Shown piece after piece: positions 22,201 through 25,000 of a DNA stretch of 25,000 bases. This stretch comes from Chromera velia. Lineage: Eukaryota; Sar; Chromeraceae. Below the pieces are notes generated by a model. The model was not told the DNA's origin. It ran no database searches and worked only from the letters and a program-made list of their open reading frames with translations. The position numbers and the translations under genes were made by a program. The stretch lies in assembly GCA_018398765.1 (NCBI GenBank), contig JAHBMJ010004338.1:8720-33719 (forward strand). Direction: 5' to 3'. How positions within the stretch are numbered: position 1 is the stretch's first letter; each line of letters begins with the position of its first letter.

Positions 22201-25000
22201 ATCAATCGAATGGATGGATGAATGCAGGACTTCGATCTCGAAAGAGTCACTCCTTCAGCAGAGGCACGCAGGAAGACTCGCGCAGGGGGGAGAGGGAGGG
22301 TCGTCACAAGGGGGGACGAGGAAGCAGGACACGCCATTTGCTCGTGCGTTGGAGGCAGCATGCTCTTCTGGGGGGGGACATGACAAGAAAAACGGACAGC
22401 AGAACCAGGAGGTTGGTTGGTGGGTCTCTCTCGGACAGAATTAATTCTTTCAGGAGAGTTCATGGTGGGGATCAAAGAGAAAAGCGGAGAACGTGTGGGT
22501 GCATGGAGAAGGATGTAACGATAAGGGGGGCTCTAAAAGTTTCGTTTCTTTGTCGTGACATATGAAGTCCGATTGAACGTTTCCGCCAGGAGTGTTTCTA
22601 CTTGTCTTCTCTGTTTGTGTGATCGAATAACTCGATCTGGCCTGAGCTTCCTCAGGTGTACTGTAGAAGACATTTCTCAGCTCCGCTCTCGCTCTCTCTC
22701 TGTGCGTTCATGTATGTGTACTTGTCTCCCACCTGTCCCTCTCTCCCAATCTCTCTCTGTGCGTTCATGCAGTTCATCCACGGGCTTATTCTTGCAAAAG
22801 ACGACAAGAAACCTGAGCCAGAAAAGGAAAAGGAAAAGGAGCCCCCCGTGCCTGTCTCTGTCCCTCTAGACCACCCGTCCCATCCCTCAGCAGACGGTTT
22901 CACAGTCAGAGGACGGGGGGGAACGAGGAGAGGAGGAAGAGGAGGGGGACACGCAAATGACGCCCCCACGCCCCCCCCTCATATCATGCCAACTCCTCAG
23001 GGGCCTCAAACACCCTCCTCTGCTGTGAGTGGGCAGGGCGCGGTCACGATGGAGACGGCGGCTGATGGTTTCAACCACTTTCAACAGAGAAAACGAGGAG
23101 GAGGAGGAGGAAGAGGCGGGGGTGCAAGGTGGCAACCAGTCTCCTCCGGAGGTTCTCGGGGAGACTCAACGCAGCAAGAAGGCGCGCGCCCCACCGCGGC
23201 CCCCCCCAGTGCACAACACGCGCCCCCCGCCATCATTCCCGTTCCCGTTGCTGCCTCTGCCTCTGCCTCTGCCTCTGCCTCTGCGGCGTCATCCCACAAC
23301 GCTGCTCAACCGACAGCGGGGCCCACCGTTTCATCAGGGTCAGTCAGTCAGTCAGTCAGTGCGGTAGTCTCAAAGAGAGGGAAGTAAGGTCGAGAGAAAA
23401 ATTCCACCCGAACCAAGTAAGTGCATGCATATTCTCCCTCTCAAAGGAAGTGCCCATCTACCCATGCTTTCTTTTTATTTTATCTGCATCTGCATTTTCT
23501 TTCTGTCCTGTTGGATGCAATGAAGAAACCTGCCTGGAAAGGGCGGGGCGGGGTCTCTTGAACCGTTTCTATTGACCCCTCACTGAATTTCTTTCTTTCA
23601 CTTCCTTGTCTCCTGTTTGCTAGTTGGACATACACTCCCTGCCTCGCTTCCCTCCCGACCTCGTGATTGAAGCGCGTTTCCGCGCGCATATGTATACGTC
23701 TCTCTGCTGCGTCCCTGCTTACCTCTGCTACCTGCCTCCCTACCTGTATGCATGCATGCATGCAGAGACTCTCCTGAGAGCCCCCCTGCCCCCAACTCCA
23801 GTTCGGCAAAACCGAAGGGGGGGGGTCAAACAGATGCATCTGCGCCTAAGGAGAGGGACAAGGAGAAAGAGGAAAAAGAAGCTAAGAGGGCCAGAGACCC
23901 GCCCCCATGGATAAAAGCCCAGCAGAGGCCCCAGCAGGACAAGGACAGAGAAAAGGCAAGAGGGGGAGGGAGAGGGGGAGGAGCTGCAGTGCCGTCAGGT
24001 GACTTCGGTATCTCCCCTGACGGCAATCCTTCCTCTTCTTCTTCGGTCTCAGCCGCCTCCGCTTGGGCGTTCAAGGAACAGGAGCGCGCCTTTCGGGCCT
24101 TCGAGAAGCAACGAGAGGCAAAGGATGGTGTGGGGAATTCCCAACCGCCGTCTGCTGAGAAAATTGAGAGAGGCCAGCAGACAGCGGCATCCTTCCCTTC
24201 TCTGCATCCTTCCAAGCCTACGCCGGGGGAATCGAAACAACAACCCAAAACGAATGCAGCAGCAGAGACGGGAAACAGACAGCCGGCTCCTGTCAATGCC
24301 CATGCACCTGCTCGAACCACAGCAAACGATCAGCCGAACCACACACAGCAGCAGCAGCAGCAGCAGACGGGAGGTATGCCAATGCCAGAACCGCCGCCGC
24401 AGCAGCAGCAGCAGCAGTATAGCAGGCAAGGAAGTGGGTCCGGAGTGTCTTCTTCGAGCAGGGGGGGGAACGCGAATGTGTGGAGCAAGCGGGAACGCGA
24501 CAGGGTAGAGGCAGGGGAGGTAGCCATTCTGGAGCAGCTTCGGCAAGTTCTGCAGGTAGGCAAGCTGATTGTGGAGACGTGCACACAAGGCCTTGTCCTG
24601 TGCTCCTGTGCTGCTCTTTTGTTTGGTTTTTGCTCTTCTAGTGTGGGTTGGTTTTGCCGTGTCTATTCTTTGCGGATATGGTATGCGGCGACGAAGGTCC
24701 ATTCATTTTCTTCACTTTTTTGGGAGAGGAAAGTAGAAAGAAAGAAAGAAAGAAAGAAAGTAACTCCATTCCGTTCTGTTCTTCTGTTCATGCAGGTAGG
24801 GGAGGACTGGGACGGTGCCGCTGCTCCCTCGGCGCAGCAGCCTGGTCCGGGTCCGGGCCCGGGCCCAAGCCAGCAGGGCCAAGCGCCGCCACAGCAGCAG
24901 CGTAACTTTCCGTTTCTTTTGCATGCAGAGTCCGGAGGGGGTGAGGGGGTAAGGGAAGGGCAGCAGCAGTATCTTTTTCAGAGTGGTCGTCTGTCTGGGA
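19291..25000 (+). CDS. CNOT4: CCR4-NOT E3 ubiquitin ligase NOT4/CNOT4, 3' end outside window
   Basis: NOT4 is the RING E3 ubiquitin ligase associated with CCR4-NOT, acting in mRNA decay and co-translational quality control in the cytoplasm. I assemble eleven exons with matching phases: 19291-19386, 19473-19585, 19683-19875, 20563-20642, 21061-21130, 21576-21634, 21888-21971, 22228-22411, 22773-23338, 23766-24555 and 24796 to the edge. Residues 10-51 form the C4C4 RING typical of NOT4 (C10, C13, C27, C29, C34, C37, C48, C51; DEDDQTFLPCKCGYR then NGLCPACRTPY). A basic linker follows, then an RRM at about 113-200 (RNP2 LVYVVG; GRFGKIVNIV), then a C3H finger C-x8-C-x4-C-x3-H directly after GLTK (about 204-222), the order of yeast and human NOT4. 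The remaining 550 residues seen are low complexity: Glu/Lys, RGG-type, (AS)n and polyGln, much longer than the yeast tail. The ATG follows an in-frame TAG. The donors of exons 8 and 9 are the least certain. The last exon is open to the edge. Confidence 0.93.
20543..20559. repeat. (GTCT)n at a NOT4 intron acceptor
   Basis: About four GTCT units lead directly into the CTGCAG acceptor of NOT4 intron 3 (exon starts 20563) and serve as its pyrimidine-rich tract. Confidence 0.75.
23249..23284 (+). repeat. Hexanucleotide TGCCTC repeat coding Ala-Ser
   Basis: About five tandem CTGCCT/TGCCTC units inside NOT4 exon 9 encode an Ala-Ser alternating tract. Being a multiple of 3 it keeps the frame, unlike the 4-nt arrays outside exons. 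Confidence 0.85.
23339..23360 (+). repeat. (GTCA)n at the donor of NOT4 intron 9
   Basis: Five overlapping GTCAGT hexamers start at 23339, 23343, 23347, 23351 and 23355. Splicing at 23339 or 23351 gives the phase needed to enter the next exon at 23766. A separate AA/GTAAGG donor downstream (GT at 23383) has the same phase. Confidence 0.75.
23749..23765 (+). repeat. (TGCA)4 forming the acceptor of NOT4 intron 9
   Basis: Four TGCA units end in the final TGCAG acceptor; exon 10 begins at 23766. The repeat replaces the usual pyrimidine tract immediately upstream of the acceptor, although pyrimidine-rich sequence lies further upstream (23700-23745). Confidence 0.8.
24347..24418 (+). repeat. Two CAG tracts encoding polyGln in NOT4
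   Basis: CAG runs at about 24348-24365 and 24399-24416 encode two polyglutamine stretches of six or seven residues each within exon 10, separated by a Gly/Met/Pro-rich spacer. Confidence 0.85.
24735..24760 (+). repeat. (GAAA)n in NOT4 intron 10
   Basis: About six GAAA units within the 240-nt intron between exons 10 and 11. Confidence 0.85.

Noticed and set aside
23624..23680. Possible extra exon after a TTTGCTAG acceptor in NOT4 intron 9
   Set aside because: The phase works directly from exon 9 to exon 10 without it, and it lacks a donor giving a consistent frame.
24902..24928. 27-nt GTAACT...TGCATGCAG segment resembling a tiny intron in NOT4 exon 11
   Set aside because: It is far shorter than every other intron here, and because it is 27 nt the frame is open whether or not it is removed. 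I left it as coding.
1..25000. tRNA, rRNA and spliceosomal RNA genes
   Set aside because: I looked by eye for B-box GGTTCGAATCC-type words and for the U6 ACAGAGA context and found none with fitting surroundings. A covariance-model scan would be the decisive test.

Overview
This window looks like nuclear DNA of an intron-rich eukaryote, most likely an alveolate of the chromerid or coccidian kind. The call rests on several things seen together: about even base composition, many short introns ending in TGCAG, frequent TGCATGC/GCATGCA words (a motif known to be over-represented in apicomplexan genomes and bound by ApiAP2 factors), and large Ser/Gln/Pro/Gly-rich insertions in otherwise conserved proteins. 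I cannot fix the species from sequence alone. There is no operon structure, Shine-Dalgarno pattern, tRNA, rRNA or CRISPR array.

Layout. Positions 1-540 are A/T-rich with long homopolymers and an 11-nt phased TGTTG repeat (291-368). About 541-15067 is a 14.5 kb stretch with no gene I can support. It is built of purine and pyrimidine blocks and dozens of short tandem repeats, nearly all with a 4-nt unit (GAAA, GAAT, GAGT, GGCA, TGCA, TCTG, CGAT), plus one perfect 65-bp tandem duplication (5483-5612). Positions 15068-18054 (minus) hold a two-exon gene for a PHO80/P-type cyclin whose cyclin box is split by an insertion of about 140 residues. Positions 18055-19290 separate this gene from the next, divergent one. 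That spacer is less repetitive and carries a coding-looking, canonically spliced two-exon reading frame (18116-18739, plus) that I cannot identify. Positions 19291 to the window end (plus) hold at least eleven exons of a NOT4/CNOT4-type E3 ubiquitin ligase (RING, RRM, C3H zinc finger, RGG- and Gln-rich tail). The gene runs off the right edge.

How the genes relate. The cyclin would activate a PHO85/CDK5-like kinase. NOT4 is the ubiquitin ligase associated with CCR4-NOT, acting in mRNA decay and co-translational quality control. They are head-to-head neighbours but not known partners.

The most striking structural signal is in the splice sites. GTCAGT is the commonest 5' splice site, 10 of 11 introns end in TGCAG, and several splice sites sit inside tetranucleotide repeats. 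In one NOT4 intron both ends do: (GTCA)n at the donor and (TGCA)n at the acceptor.
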